Assembly: GCF_001368915.1 (NCBI RefSeq)
Contig: NZ_CSTE01000001.1
Span: forward strand, 137,364 to 201,363
Length of the DNA stretch: 64,000 bases
Source: Haloferax massiliensis
GTDB taxonomy: Archaea > Halobacteriota > Halobacteria > Halobacteriales > Haloferacaceae
Direction: 5' to 3'
Positions 8,188 to 17,867 of this stretch are shown here, piece after piece. Numbering within the stretch: the stretch's first letter is position 1; each line of letters begins with the position of its first letter. A program made the translations under genes and the position numbers. The notes beneath the pieces are model-generated. The model saw only the letters and a list, made by a program, of their open reading frames with translations. It was not told the DNA's origin and made no database searches.

Positions 8188-9897
8188 TCATCCGCGACCG
8201 TCGTCAGTCGCGGGCGAGTCTCCGCCGTCAGCGGCCGAATCCGCTCGGTTCAGTCGAATTCGGACTTGCGTGCCGGACTCGGACGCCCGGACACTAAGCG
8301 TCCCGTTCGAACGGGAGACGATCCAGTACACTAACCACAGGCCGATTCCGGAGCCGTGCTCCAGATCCGTTTCTTCTCCGGCCTCTAACACGGCGAATTC
8401 GGACGGTGGTAAACCCGGACCGTTATCCTCGACGATGATCGTCGCCGCTGTCGGAGAGAGGTCCGTCGTGACGCGCACGGTGATCGGGTCGTCGCCGGCG
8501 TGGTGAGAGACGGCGTTCTCGATCAACTCAGCGAGTGCGAGATCGAACCGAGGATGCGCGTCAACGACGACGTCATCGACGTCAAACGAGACGTGCGTCA
8601 GCCACTCGGCCGAGACGCTTTGTTCGACCTTGGATAGATACTCGTCGAGCGGGCGTTGATCCGTCTCGGTATACGACAACACCGTTTCGATCTTCCTCGC
8701 TTTCGCCGCCTGTTCGACGACTTTCATGGCGCGCGTATGGATGCGATCTGCCGACTGAGCGGTCTCACCACTCGTCGAGTCTCGAATGATGGCCGCGAAC
8801 CCCGCAATCACGTTGAGGTCGTTTCGAATGTTATGTCGGAAGATACGCGAAAGGACCTGCTTGAGGAGGTCTAATTCCTCTTCGCGCTCCTTGAGGGCCG
8901 TGATGTCGCTCAACACGACGATTTTCCCGGTCACTCCCCGACCGTAGATGATCTCCGATGTCTCAATCGAGAACGTCCGCGTTCCACCGGATATCTCTAA
9001 TTTGACGACGCCGGAGCCTTGCGCGTCCGCAGACACCGTGGAGCCACAGATGAACTCCTCGATTTTGGTTCCGATGAGACTCTGTTCTGACAGTCGGACC
9101 CCGGCTTGATTCGCATCGACGATGTAGCCGGCGGCGTTGACCACGAAGATGGGGTCGGTGATCTCTTCGAACGTCTGCTCGCGAGCGACGGGTACGAATT
9201 TCAGTAACCCGTGTTCCCGAATCGAATACGCAAAGAAGAGTCCGGAACACGAGTACAAGACGGACGTAGGGTCGAAATAGATTGGGACGAGCCCCGCGAC
9301 CTTAACGAGCGTTGAGCCGACGAGCATCGAGAACACGACCAAGAGATAGACTGTCTGTCGACGCTGCGTGCCGTTCGTCCGAAGCAACTCTCCGACGAAC
9401 ATGCCCGCGGCCAGAAACACGAGAAGGTAACCGTATATCTTCGTCACGAGAACCTTCAGGGGGCCGTCGAAAATTGGAAAGTGTAAGATTCCGTCCGCGG
9501 TCACGTAGTACGCACTCGTGAACACCAGTTCGTACGGATTGAACCAAGAGAGGATAAATAAGAGTACAATCGGAGTGAACAACGCATAAACGGCGGTTCT
9601 GGAGGCCGTTTGTTTGAAAACGAACTCGTAGGCGAGTAAGAAAAGCGTCACTGCGGCGGTCGGAATCATCACCCAGAAGAAATTCGCAACCGCGAGCGTG
9701 AGCTGCGGGTCCGGAATGAGGGTAAACGTTGCGAACAGTAACGACCACAGACCCCCGGTTGCCATCGAAAGGATAAACCAGATGACACCCGGTTTGTCAC
9801 GTTCCTGCCAGAGAAGCTGACAGTTCACGACCGATGGGACCACCCCAAGGTACATCAGAGAGATAGAAATCTCGGGAGTGAGCCATCGGTCAAGCAC
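8188..9897 (-). CDS. 7TM-PAS membrane sensor histidine kinase
   Basis: A 569-residue signal-transduction kinase. Residues 1-230 hold about seven membrane segments (haloarchaeal N-terminal 7TM sensor type), 240-340 form a PAS domain (EITDPIFVVNAAGYIVDANQ), and the H-box is IFRHNIRNDLNVIAGFA with His at about 355. The ATPase domain shows the N box ENAVSHH (about 461), G1 EDNGPGLP and G2 GSGIGLWLV. It should autophosphorylate His and pass phosphate to a response regulator, none of which is adjacent. The start is GTG at 9895-9897. Signal unknown. Confidence 0.88.
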   Translation of the reverse strand: MLDRWLTPEISISLMYLGVVPSVVNCQLLWQERDKPGVIWFILSMATGGLWSLLFATFTLIPDPQLTLAVANFFWVMIPTAAVTLFLLAYEFVFKQTASRTAVYALFTPIVLLFILSWFNPYELVFTSAYYVTADGILHFPIFDGPLKVLVTKIYGYLLVFLAAGMFVGELLRTNGTQRRQTVYLLVVFSMLVGSTLVKVAGLVPIYFDPTSVLYSCSGLFFAYSIREHGLLKFVPVAREQTFEEITDPIFVVNAAGYIVDANQAGVRLSEQSLIGTKIEEFICGSTVSADAQGSGVVKLEISGGTRTFSIETSEIIYGRGVTGKIVVLSDITALKEREEELDLLKQVLSRIFRHNIRNDLNVIAGFAAIIRDSTSGETAQSADRIHTRAMKVVEQAAKARKIETVLSYTETDQRPLDEYLSKVEQSVSAEWLTHVSFDVDDVVVDAHPRFDLALAELIENAVSHHAGDDPITVRVTTDLSPTAATIIVEDNGPGLPPSEFAVLEAGEETDLEHGSGIGLWLVYWIVSRSNGTLSVRASESGTQVRIRLNRADSAADGGDSPATDDGRG

Positions 9898-10249
9898 GTA
9901 TTCTATACCAGTATTATCGATCTAATTATTCTTTTGGGGCATCTGTAATATAATGCACAATTCCGCATGGAAGGCGTAGTCTAGTTCCGTCAGTACGAAA
10001 AGCGGGAAGAGAGGCGGATGGGTTCGCGAAAACGCTCGCAGAGTTGGCCTCGGTGCGGGCACCGGTTCGGTTCGAATCGCAGTTCAGACGGTGGTTCGAA
10101 TGCGGCGAACGCGGCAGTCGGGCGGCGGCGATGACACCGCTACCGCTCGGGACCGTTCGGAGGGGAAACGACCGCACGGCCGAGCACACGACTTCAGTCG
10201 TGGCGGTGACCAAACAAGTATAGTACGAGCGGCGAGATAGTCCTGAGAG
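9898..10249. other. intergenic; one IS605/TnpB-type terminal hairpin
   Basis: No gene is supported. CACGACTTCAGTCGTG at 10187-10202 is a 6-bp-stem hairpin with a TTCA loop, of the type found at ends of haloarchaeal IS200/IS605-type elements. A TATA-like AAGTATAGTA lies at 10216-10225, about 25 bases before the ATG at 10250. Confidence 0.4.
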
Positions 10250-10328
10250 ATGAACAGTACGGACTGGTTTCAATGGCTCGGACCACAGGTCTGCCGCAAC
10301 GGTGGCTCTCGGGGGGGAACGCGCTGAG

Positions 10329-11129
10329 ATGAGAGTGGCAGACGCTCGATTCCTGTTTTTTCAATTGAACATCTGGTTGTGTCTGCTATCGGCCGCGATG
10401 GTTGCGATCTCGGGAGTCGCGATGGGAGTCGACCCCCGCTCGATCGGAGGCGGGCTCCTGCTCGCACCGCTCCTGTTTTATTTCATATACGTCGAAGACC
10501 GACGAGGGGGGACGGCCGAAGACGAGATAAACCAACCGCACCGGACGAGACTCGTGCGACGGTACCAGACGGAGCTACTCGCGACGGAACTGCTCGCGCT
10601 ACTCGGCTACGAGCTAGTGGTCTGTCTGCTGGTGTTTCAGACGGCGACCGCGAACGTCAGCGATTTACTATTTGCTCAGGTTCCCCTCGTCGTGCTCGGA
10701 AGCTACGGCTGGCTGAAGCGCTATCCGACTCTCGATTCCATCGGCGTCGGGTTCACTTGGGCGTTCGTCGCCGTCTTTTCGGTCGTCGCAGCGACACACC
10801 AGCAGTATTCACTCGAAGGGGTGGCGGTCTTCTTCGGGTGGTTTCTGATCACCGCCGCCGGGGTCGAGTCCCGCAATATCCAAGATATCACCGGCGATAC
10901 ACGCGCCAACAAAACCACGCTCGCGGGGTACTTGGGGCCCCGAACGGCGTCGCTGTTAGTCCGACTCCTCAAGGCGGGCGGCGTGGTCGTGTTCTGGGTC
11001 GTTTCCGGGACGTTCGTCGCCGGGCTCGTTCTCTGTTACTTGCTCGCGCTCTCGGTGTTCCGCCGTCTCACGCGACTACACAGACGGAACGCGTCGTCCG
11101 AGACGGGGCAGCACTCCACCCACGGGTGA
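10329..11129 (+). CDS. UbiA-family prenyltransferase-like membrane protein, possibly frameshifted at its 5' end
   Basis: A 266-residue polytopic protein with about eight hydrophobic helices and degenerate versions of the two Asp-rich UbiA motifs: EDRRGGTAEDE in the first half and NIQDITGDTRANKTTLA in the second. UbiA enzymes transfer isoprenoid chains to lipid or quinone acceptors in the membrane. The promoter and a leaderless ATG sit at 10250 in another frame, and that frame stops at 10325-10327 just past a run of seven G (10311-10317). With six G the two frames would fuse into one continuous protein starting at 10250. Either there is a short leader ORF, or this is a phase-variable or mis-sequenced homopolymer. 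Confidence 0.7.
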   Translation: MRVADARFLFFQLNIWLCLLSAAMVAISGVAMGVDPRSIGGGLLLAPLLFYFIYVEDRRGGTAEDEINQPHRTRLVRRYQTELLATELLALLGYELVVCLLVFQTATANVSDLLFAQVPLVVLGSYGWLKRYPTLDSIGVGFTWAFVAVFSVVAATHQQYSLEGVAVFFGWFLITAAGVESRNIQDITGDTRANKTTLAGYLGPRTASLLVRLLKAGGVVVFWVVSGTFVAGLVLCYLLALSVFRRLTRLHRRNASSETGQHSTHG

Positions 11130-11159
11130 GGCCGCGGGCGGCGACTCGCGGCAGGCGGG

Positions 11160-12302
11160 TCAGCCTCGCAACGCGTCGACCGGCCGGTCGTTCGCCGCTT
11201 TCCACGCGGGGTAGACCCCGCTGAGGATGCTCGCGACGACGGCGAAGCCGAACCCGTACACCAGATACTGGGCACCGCTCCACTGCAACGCCCCAAGCGG
11301 GTTTCCTGTAATCATCTGGAAGATGGCGAGCCCCGCCGCGAGCGAGAGTGCCACGCCGATAAGGCCTCCGAGCGCGCCCATCAGGGCGGCCTCCGTCAGA
11401 ATCATCCGAAGCACTTCGGAACGCCGAATCCCGACCGCACGGAGGACGCCGATTTCGCCGCGGCGTTCGACAGTGCTCATCAACATCACGTTGAGGATGG
11501 CGACGCTCGCGACGACGAGCGAGATGCCGCCGATTGCCAGCAAGGCGAGCGAAAGCGTCTCCAAGAACCCGCCGACTTGGCCTGCGTTGCCGAACGTGTT
11601 GATGCTGAGTTCCTCTTCGTCTTCGGTGTTGAAGTACTGGTCTAACTCCCCGCCGATCTCGGTCGCGGTCGAGCTATCCGCGGCGACAATCGTCACGACG
11701 TCGTAGTGGTTCTGCTCGGAGAGCGCGGACTCGGGCAACACGAGTTCGCCGCCGCCGAAGCCGAACGCGTTTTCTTCCTCGATTAAGCCCTGCACGCGGT
11801 ACAGTTGGCCGTCGTATTCGACGGGGTCACCCTCCTCAATCCCGAGGGTGGTCGCGGTGCTGTTGCTGAGCAGTGCGCCGCTCAACAGCCGGGAGGGCGC
11901 TTCGCCCGAGGTGAGGTTGTACAGCGCGGCCGCGTTCGTCACCCCGGTGACGCTCACCCGCACCTCCCGTCCATTTCGCGACGAGACCGACGTCGAGTTC
12001 GTCTTCTGGGGGACCACCTCCGCGTCGGTCACCAGATTCCGCATCGTATCGACCTGGTCGTCGGTCACCCCGTCCGTGTCGCTGTCCTGACCGGACGTTA
12101 TCGACACCTCGTTACCGATGCTCCCGAGTTGCGACGTCGCTTGTTGCTGAATCGCGGCTGTCGCCATCCCGAGCGAGCAGATGGAGACCACGCCGATGAT
12201 GATGCCGAGGGCGGCCAACACCGTCCGCAGTTTGTTCCGGCCGAGGTTTCGCCACGCCATCTGGACGCTGGGGAAGCGCCAGAGGAGGTCGACGACGCTC
12301 AT
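11160..12302 (-). CDS. MacB/FtsX-type ABC transporter permease
   Basis: A 380-residue permease with MacB topology: one N-terminal helix ([19 protein letters not shown]), a large extracellular domain (about residues 55-245), then three C-terminal helices forming the FtsX core with the conserved [18 protein letters not shown]. Its ATG overlaps the ATPase stop (ATGA at 12299-12302), so it is translated in the same operon. MacB-type systems couple ATP hydrolysis in the cytosol to mechanical work on envelope or secreted substrates. The CARDB protein encoded first in the operon is the obvious extracellular partner. Confidence 0.87.
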   Translation of the reverse strand: MSVVDLLWRFPSVQMAWRNLGRNKLRTVLAALGIIIGVVSICSLGMATAAIQQQATSQLGSIGNEVSITSGQDSDTDGVTDDQVDTMRNLVTDAEVVPQKTNSTSVSSRNGREVRVSVTGVTNAAALYNLTSGEAPSRLLSGALLSNSTATTLGIEEGDPVEYDGQLYRVQGLIEEENAFGFGGGELVLPESALSEQNHYDVVTIVAADSSTATEIGGELDQYFNTEDEEELSINTFGNAGQVGGFLETLSLALLAIGGISLVVASVAILNVMLMSTVERRGEIGVLRAVGIRRSEVLRMILTEAALMGALGGLIGVALSLAAGLAIFQMITGNPLGALQWSGAQYLVYGFGFAVVASILSGVYPAWKAANDRPVDALRG

Positions 12303-12976
12303 CTCTCGACGACCTCTTTGACCACGCCATCGACGAGCCGAACGGAGCTGTCGGTGTACTCCAGCATCTGTTCGTCGTGCGTGACCGCGACAATCGCGAC
12401 GTTTTCGTCCTCTTTTAAGCGAGTCAGCTCGCTCAGAATCGTCTCTCCGGTGTCTTGGTCGAGGTTCCCCGTCGGCTCGTCGGCGAGGAGGATGTCCGGC
12501 TCGTTGATCAGCGCCCGCGCGATGGCGACGCGCTGTCGCTGTCCCCCCGACAGCTGGTCGGGTCTGTGGTCGAGTCGGTCACCGAGACCCACCCGCTGAA
12601 GGAGGTCTTGGGCGCGGTCGTGCCGGTCGACAGAGGTGTCCCACATCGACGGAAGCTCGACGTTTTCGGTCGCGGTCAGCATCGGCAACAGATGGAAGTC
12701 CTGAAACACGAACCCGATTCCGGACCGCCGCTCTTCGGTCAGTTCGTCCTCGGAGAAGTCGGTCACGTTGCGACCGTCGAGATGGACCGTCCCCTCTGTC
12801 GGGGTGTCGAGCAGTCCGATCATGTTCAGCATGGTACTTTTCCCGGACCCCGACGGGCCGATGATCGTCACCATCTCACCGCGTTCGGCGTGAAAGTCGA
12901 CGTGGTCGAGCGCGGCGATGACCTCCTCGCCGTTCTGGTAGCGTTTCACGACGTCAGTGAGTTCAATGACACTCAT
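12299..12976 (-). CDS. MacB/LolD-type ABC transporter ATP-binding protein
   Basis: A 225-residue ATPase with Walker [10 protein letters not shown], signature [15 protein letters not shown], Walker [15 protein letters not shown] (the TGNLD signature of the MacB/LolD/FtsE group) and the switch histidine in AVTHDEQ. The ATG at 12976 ([13 protein letters not shown]) is chosen over an upstream in-frame ATG because it gives the family N-terminus and follows the CARDB stop with minimal overlap. It energises the permease encoded downstream. Confidence 0.9.
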   Translation of the reverse strand: MSVIELTDVVKRYQNGEEVIAALDHVDFHAERGEMVTIIGPSGSGKSTMLNMIGLLDTPTEGTVHLDGRNVTDFSEDELTEERRSGIGFVFQDFHLLPMLTATENVELPSMWDTSVDRHDRAQDLLQRVGLGDRLDHRPDQLSGGQRQRVAIARALINEPDILLADEPTGNLDQDTGETILSELTRLKEDENVAIVAVTHDEQMLEYTDSSVRLVDGVVKEVVER

Positions 12977-12977
12977 G

Positions 12978-14168
12978 CTAGTGCTGGCGCCAGCGATAGA
13001 TGCCAACCCCGCCGACCACGACGATCACCAGAACGCCCCCGATGATGGGCAGCGGAAGCTGGGACCCACCTGACGACGACTCGTTCGAACCCGGGCCCTG
13101 ATCGGACTGGGGACCGCCGGCGACAGGCGCGGTGCCGCTCGCATCGAGTGGCACCTGCTGTGTCGTCGTCACGCGGTCGCCGTCGACGATGTAGGACACC
13201 TCGATGGGGACGGAGGTCGGCTCGCCGCTGAGCTGTGCGGTCACGTCGAACGTGGCGAACTCGCTGGCCTCCACGCGCCCGACGAAATAGCCGCCGGACG
13301 GCGAGCCGTGGGACACGTTTGCCGTCTCCTTGACGGTCAGTAAGACCGAGCTCGCGTCCGTGTTCCCGACGTTCGCGGCGTCGCCCTGTATCGTGACGGT
13401 TCCGGCGCTTCGCGTCGTCTCGATGCTCGTCAGTTGAATCTCGCCGGGAACCGACTCGTCGTCTATCTCCTCCGACAGCGAGCTCGTGTACGTCTCTCCG
13501 TCAACGACGTACGTCGCGGTGAACTGCACGACTTGGTCGCTCAGGTCTGCGGTGTCAAACACGACAGAGCGGTTCACGTCCGGGCCGAGGTCCGCGGTGT
13601 ATTTCCGGGCGACCTCGGAGTCGTTCACCGACGCGACGATTTCGACTTCCGAGAGGTCCGTGTTCCCGTAATTTGTCAGCTCCACTTCGATGGTATCGTT
13701 CGTCTGGTCACCCACCGAGAGACCGGCCCGAACGTCTCGCCTGTCGACGTTCACGATGACCGGGTACTCCACGTTAACGACGTTCCCGTTTTCCTGGCGG
13801 CCGGAGACGTGGACTCTGAGCTGTTTTTCCCCGGCGCTCGCGAACGTGGTGGACAGCGGCACGTCGACTGACCCACCCGGACCGAGCGTTCCGAGATTGT
13901 TCGCTTCGGCGACGATGACGCCTCCCGACCGGAGGGTGACCTCTCTGAGGTCCACGCCGCCGGAACTACTCTCGAAGTTCGAAACGGTCGCTCTGACCGT
14001 GACCGACTCACCGACGTATGGATCATCCGGCTCGACCGTCGTCGAGTTAACCACGATTTGACCCGACTGTGCGCTCACCGCCGAAATCCCTCCGACGAGT
14101 ACGCTCGTGACGGCCAACAGCGTGACCGTCGCCGCGATAGCGGGCCGAACACCGCGTCCGCCGGTCAT
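12978..14168 (-). CDS. secreted CARDB-like protein of the MacB operon
   Basis: With the start at 14168, a 396-residue exported protein: signal helix (AIAATVTLLAVTSVLVGGIS), three Ig-like CARDB/COG1361 repeats (about 40-340), a Gly/Ser-rich linker and a C-terminal membrane anchor (LPIIGGVLVIVVVGGVGIYR) with positive tail. It is first gene of an operon with a MacB-type ABC pair. It is paralogous to the protein at 38689-39897 (shared FATAGDKRLTVHV-like core). The frame is open to 14348, but a small ORF in another frame from ATG 14302 ends by overlapping the 14168 ATG (ATGA), favouring this start. Confidence 0.8.
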   Translation of the reverse strand: MTGGRGVRPAIAATVTLLAVTSVLVGGISAVSAQSGQIVVNSTTVEPDDPYVGESVTVRATVSNFESSSGGVDLREVTLRSGGVIVAEANNLGTLGPGGSVDVPLSTTFASAGEKQLRVHVSGRQENGNVVNVEYPVIVNVDRRDVRAGLSVGDQTNDTIEVELTNYGNTDLSEVEIVASVNDSEVARKYTADLGPDVNRSVVFDTADLSDQVVQFTATYVVDGETYTSSLSEEIDDESVPGEIQLTSIETTRSAGTVTIQGDAANVGNTDASSVLLTVKETANVSHGSPSGGYFVGRVEASEFATFDVTAQLSGEPTSVPIEVSYIVDGDRVTTTQQVPLDASGTAPVAGGPQSDQGPGSNESSSGGSQLPLPIIGGVLVIVVVGGVGIYRWRQH

Positions 14169-14476
14169 ACGCTCGACCCGGTCGCCGCGCTCGTTTGGCG
14201 ACCGCTGTCGGTTCGTTCTCGGAGCCGAACCGACCGCGTCACCGGTGTCTGTCTCTTGGAGGGCCGATCGATCAGTGGGACCATCTGGTTGCGTCGCTCC
14301 ATTTCTACAGAACAAATCAGTGAGCCAAGAATAAATGAGTCTTTTCACTACTTAGACCCAAATCCTCCAGACATGCCGCCGCAGTCGACGGTTCTGACAC
14401 CCGTGCGTCGGTCTCAACACGCCGTCGACGCCTAGGCGAAAAGACAGAACACCGAACGGTCGTCCCCGACGAGATG

Positions 14477-17400
14477 TCAGGTCCGAGTCGCGACGAGATA
14501 CGCGGTGGCGGTGAGTCCGGCCCAGAGTATCCCGGCGACGCCGGCGACGAGCATGAGCCGGTTCGACCCGACGACGCCGGCGACGAGCCAGACCAGAATC
14601 CCGAGCCCGGCGAGTAGCTGGACGAACAACCCGCGCATCGGAACGGGCTGGCTTCGAACCGTCCGAACCATTCCATACCCGCCGAAGAAAAGCGCGGCCA
14701 AGAAACAGCCACCGCCGAGGATGCCCCACCCGGAGAGCAGTCCGGTCCCAGAGGTCGCCCCCGGCTCACGCTCGGGCAGGGCCGCGGCGGTCTCGGTGGA
14801 ACTCGCCGACTCCGAGGCGGCCGCGGGTCCCGGGCGAATCCACGCCGTCGCGAATTCGTTGCTGTCGATTCCGAGGCCGTCTTCGACGGAGAGTATGACC
14901 GTAAGCGTCTCGTTCGGCATGCGGACGCCGAGTCCGGCGCGCTCCCGTGTCGTGTGGCTCGTCCCGTTAACGACGAAATGGTACTCCGAGACCGAACCGG
15001 TCTCCACGGTGCTTTCGCCCCCCGAGAGTTGGATTCGACTCCCCGGGGACGCCGTCGACGGCGCACTGAGCCGCGGGGTCGGCCGTCGGTAACGCTGACC
15101 GATCGGGGCGTCCGCGACCGGGATGAAGTCGACCCAGCCGTTGGTTATCGTGATTTCGTCGCCGTCGCCTTCCGGGAGGATAGAAGAGTGATACGGCCCG
15201 CTCGCGGCCCCCCAGTAGTTCGACTCCGCGTTGACGGTCCGTATCGAATCGGTGACGATACGCGCCGTCGCGTTCGCCGTGATGAGCCGGGAGATGTTAA
15301 TCTCCATCCCGGTGTCGTGGCCGTAGACGTCGTTGTTAGCGATTCGGTAGCTGTCGGCGTCCGCCCCGCCGTACGAGAGCTCGACGCCTGTCGGCAGCGT
15401 GTCGTCGACGCGGCGGATATCGACCGCACCCTCGGCCGTCGACCGGGTGTGACTCACGCCGTCGGTGCGAAGGACGGCGACCGTGTCGTCCCAGAGCGTT
15501 GCGATTTCGATCTGTTGTCGCAGTTGCGGGTTCGCAACGAGTTCCGCGAACGGAGCGTCGACGTCGCTCTGGTCGAGAATCGCACCGCGGGACCCCTCGG
15601 CGATGTAGATCCCGGTACCGGGGTCGACACCGGCAACCGGCGGCGGCCGGACGTTCGCATTCGTGTTGAACACGATGTCGTTGTTCCGAACCGTCGCGTT
15701 CAGCGTGCCGCGAGCCACGAGTCCGTAGCCGTTCGCGGCGATGACGTTGTCAGACACGTTGAGTTGCCCGCTGTGGGTGAGCGGACTGGAGACGAGGAGC
15801 CCGGCACCACCGTTGTTGGCGAGGCGGTTCCCCGCGACGGTGACCCGGTGGACAAGGAGGTCCGAGCGGACCGTCAGTGCGTGGCCGCGGTTGTCGGCAA
15901 TCGTGTTGTTGGTCGCGACGAAATCGCGGGCCAATGCGCGCACGGACAGGTCGAGGCCGTCGCCGCCGTTCTCGGCGATTCGATTCCGTGACAGCGTGAC
16001 GTTTCGAACCACGTGGCTGTTGATCGCGACCCCGTCCTCGCTGTTGTTGAGAACTCGGTTCCCTGTCACCCGACCGTTCCTGATAGCCCAATTGGAGAGC
16101 GCGACCCCGTGTTGGCCGTTTTCGCTGATCACGTTGTCCGTGAGCCACAGTTCGCCCTCGCTCGTTTCGGACTGGATTTCGAGCCCGTTGCGGTCGTTGT
16201 CGACCAACTCGTTCCCGCGGAGCGTCACTCGCGTGACTCCACGGTCTCGCCGTTCCGACTGCCGAACGCGAATCCCCGTCGTCGACCGCGAAATCCGGTT
16301 GTCGGTCGCGACCAGCGTCGTCTGTGCCCGCGTCTCGACGTGGATGCCCGCGTCGCCCGCGTGCATGCTGTTACCACGGAAACTGCCTTCGCTCTGGGCG
16401 GCCCGTATCGCCACACCGTCTCCCCGCACGTCGGCGAACCGACTGTCGCTGACCCGGATGCCGGTGACGATATCCGCGTCGGCGAACAGCCCCGCGCCGT
16501 CGATCGCATCGAACTCGGAGTCGTGGACGGTGATCCCGCGGACGCGCGTGAGGTCGGTCGGCGGCGCGTACGCGAACGGCGTCGTCTCCGCTCCGACGAC
16601 GTACATCGCGTGGACCCCGTCCGATAGCTGCGGGACTCGGCGGTCGAGCAGACTGACCCCGACCGGGTACACCCCCCGCGTCCGCGGGTTCACGACCCCG
16701 TCGAACTCGACGACGAGTCGATCTCGACTCGAAATATACTCCGATTTCGAGAGCGAAATTTCCACGTGACGCCCGCTGACCGACACGTCCGAGACGGCGT
16801 CGTCGAACGACTGGTCGATCTCCCCATCGCTGTCGGTGTCGAGGCCAATGCGACCGAGCGACTCGGACCCGACGTTTCTCACCGACCGTGCGCTCGGGTA
16901 CCGCAGCCGAATCGTCTCCATCGAGACGCCGACGCCGGGGGCGAGTCTGAGCGTGTGCCGTGCGGTCCGGTTCCGGCGTCGGTCCGTCGAGTCGAGTTCG
17001 ATTTCCTCGACGGCCCCGATCGACGGGCTTGCGCGGATGGCGTGGCCGCCGATCTCGGAGAACGTCGACCGCGTTATCGTCACCGGGGGCGTCGTCGTGC
17101 CGTTAGCGGAGATTCCAGCCTCGGCGAAGTTTTGCAGCCGCGAATCGGTGACGGTGACTGACCCCTCGCCGCTCGTGGTCGTAACCCCGCTTCGACCGCC
17201 TCGTAACGTCGTATTGCGTAAGGAGAGCGTCGATGACTCCGAGCCGTTGTATCGAATCGTCTCCCACCTTACGTCCCCGGAACTCGCACTCTGCGTGATC
17301 AGGACCGGCCGCGTTTCGGTGCCGACCGCGTGCAACGACCCCCGGACCGTCAGCGAGACTCCCTCTGCGAGTTGGACCTCCGTTCCGGGCCGGATGGTGA

Positions 17401-17605
17401 GCGTCGCGCCGGGTTCGACAGCGACGTCCCGAATGAGTCGATAGGGGCCGCCGTCTTCGGTCCACGTCGCGTCCGACTGGATTGGTGACTCGACGAACGT
17501 GACCCCGGACGGTGCCGCCACGGCCGATCCGCTCAACATGGGTGTGAAAAGCGCACAGACGACGACGAGCGCCACGGCCCACGGGGTCAGTTTGTTAGTC
17601 ACCAC
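14477..17605 (-). CDS. large secreted parallel beta-helix (NosD-like) membrane-anchored protein
   Basis: A 1042-residue surface protein. After a signal peptide (about 1-31) come right-handed beta-helix repeats (about 60-200 and 350-660, with recurrent ITxSxFxxIxGxGI and NxIxxNGxxG patterns). Between the two repeat blocks lies a domain with IGLDTDSDGEID (253-264) and NPRTRGV (306-312). A PKD/Ig-like domain follows (about 850-940), then four predicted C-terminal helices. The domain with DTDSDGEID recurs in the protein at 28101-29747. Such helices usually bind or process polysaccharide, which would fit a glycosylated S-layer surface, but no catalytic residues can be asserted. Confidence 0.75.
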   Translation of the reverse strand: MVTNKLTPWAVALVVVCALFTPMLSGSAVAAPSGVTFVESPIQSDATWTEDGGPYRLIRDVAVEPGATLTIRPGTEVQLAEGVSLTVRGSLHAVGTETRPVLITQSASSGDVRWETIRYNGSESSTLSLRNTTLRGGRSGVTTTSGEGSVTVTDSRLQNFAEAGISANGTTTPPVTITRSTFSEIGGHAIRASPSIGAVEEIELDSTDRRRNRTARHTLRLAPGVGVSMETIRLRYPSARSVRNVGSESLGRIGLDTDSDGEIDQSFDDAVSDVSVSGRHVEISLSKSEYISSRDRLVVEFDGVVNPRTRGVYPVGVSLLDRRVPQLSDGVHAMYVVGAETTPFAYAPPTDLTRVRGITVHDSEFDAIDGAGLFADADIVTGIRVSDSRFADVRGDGVAIRAAQSEGSFRGNSMHAGDAGIHVETRAQTTLVATDNRISRSTTGIRVRQSERRDRGVTRVTLRGNELVDNDRNGLEIQSETSEGELWLTDNVISENGQHGVALSNWAIRNGRVTGNRVLNNSEDGVAINSHVVRNVTLSRNRIAENGGDGLDLSVRALARDFVATNNTIADNRGHALTVRSDLLVHRVTVAGNRLANNGGAGLLVSSPLTHSGQLNVSDNVIAANGYGLVARGTLNATVRNNDIVFNTNANVRPPPVAGVDPGTGIYIAEGSRGAILDQSDVDAPFAELVANPQLRQQIEIATLWDDTVAVLRTDGVSHTRSTAEGAVDIRRVDDTLPTGVELSYGGADADSYRIANNDVYGHDTGMEINISRLITANATARIVTDSIRTVNAESNYWGAASGPYHSSILPEGDGDEITITNGWVDFIPVADAPIGQRYRRPTPRLSAPSTASPGSRIQLSGGESTVETGSVSEYHFVVNGTSHTTRERAGLGVRMPNETLTVILSVEDGLGIDSNEFATAWIRPGPAAASESASSTETAAALPEREPGATSGTGLLSGWGILGGGCFLAALFFGGYGMVRTVRSQPVPMRGLFVQLLAGLGILVWLVAGVVGSNRLMLVAGVAGILWAGLTATAYLVATRT

Positions 17606-17867
17606 GTTTGTCTTACACTCAGATAGGTCAGGATACGGATTTAGCTTTCGCCTTCGCTGAGTTACACGTCGTCGGCCCGAGGCCGATGCCGATACTGCGC
17701 CTATTAGTGTCTAGCTATATACAAAATCGATCTTATAGAACGACCGTTCGATAGAGTTTTACGCCTCAACGAATCACCTCTCAGGTGTGAAATCGAACGT
17801 CGGAAACAGCGAAGACTCGGTTACTCGACTGACGAGTGGGCAGTTAGAAAATTAACATATTACCACG

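Noticed and set aside
7850-8191. 113-aa ORF overlapping the end of the kinase gene
   Set aside because: Composition and frame relation to the kinase gene indicate a shadow frame.
14169-14348. 60-residue N-terminal extension of the CARDB protein at 12978
   Set aside because: It would put a polar Arg/Thr-rich segment before the signal helix; the ATG at 14168 gives a normal signal peptide.
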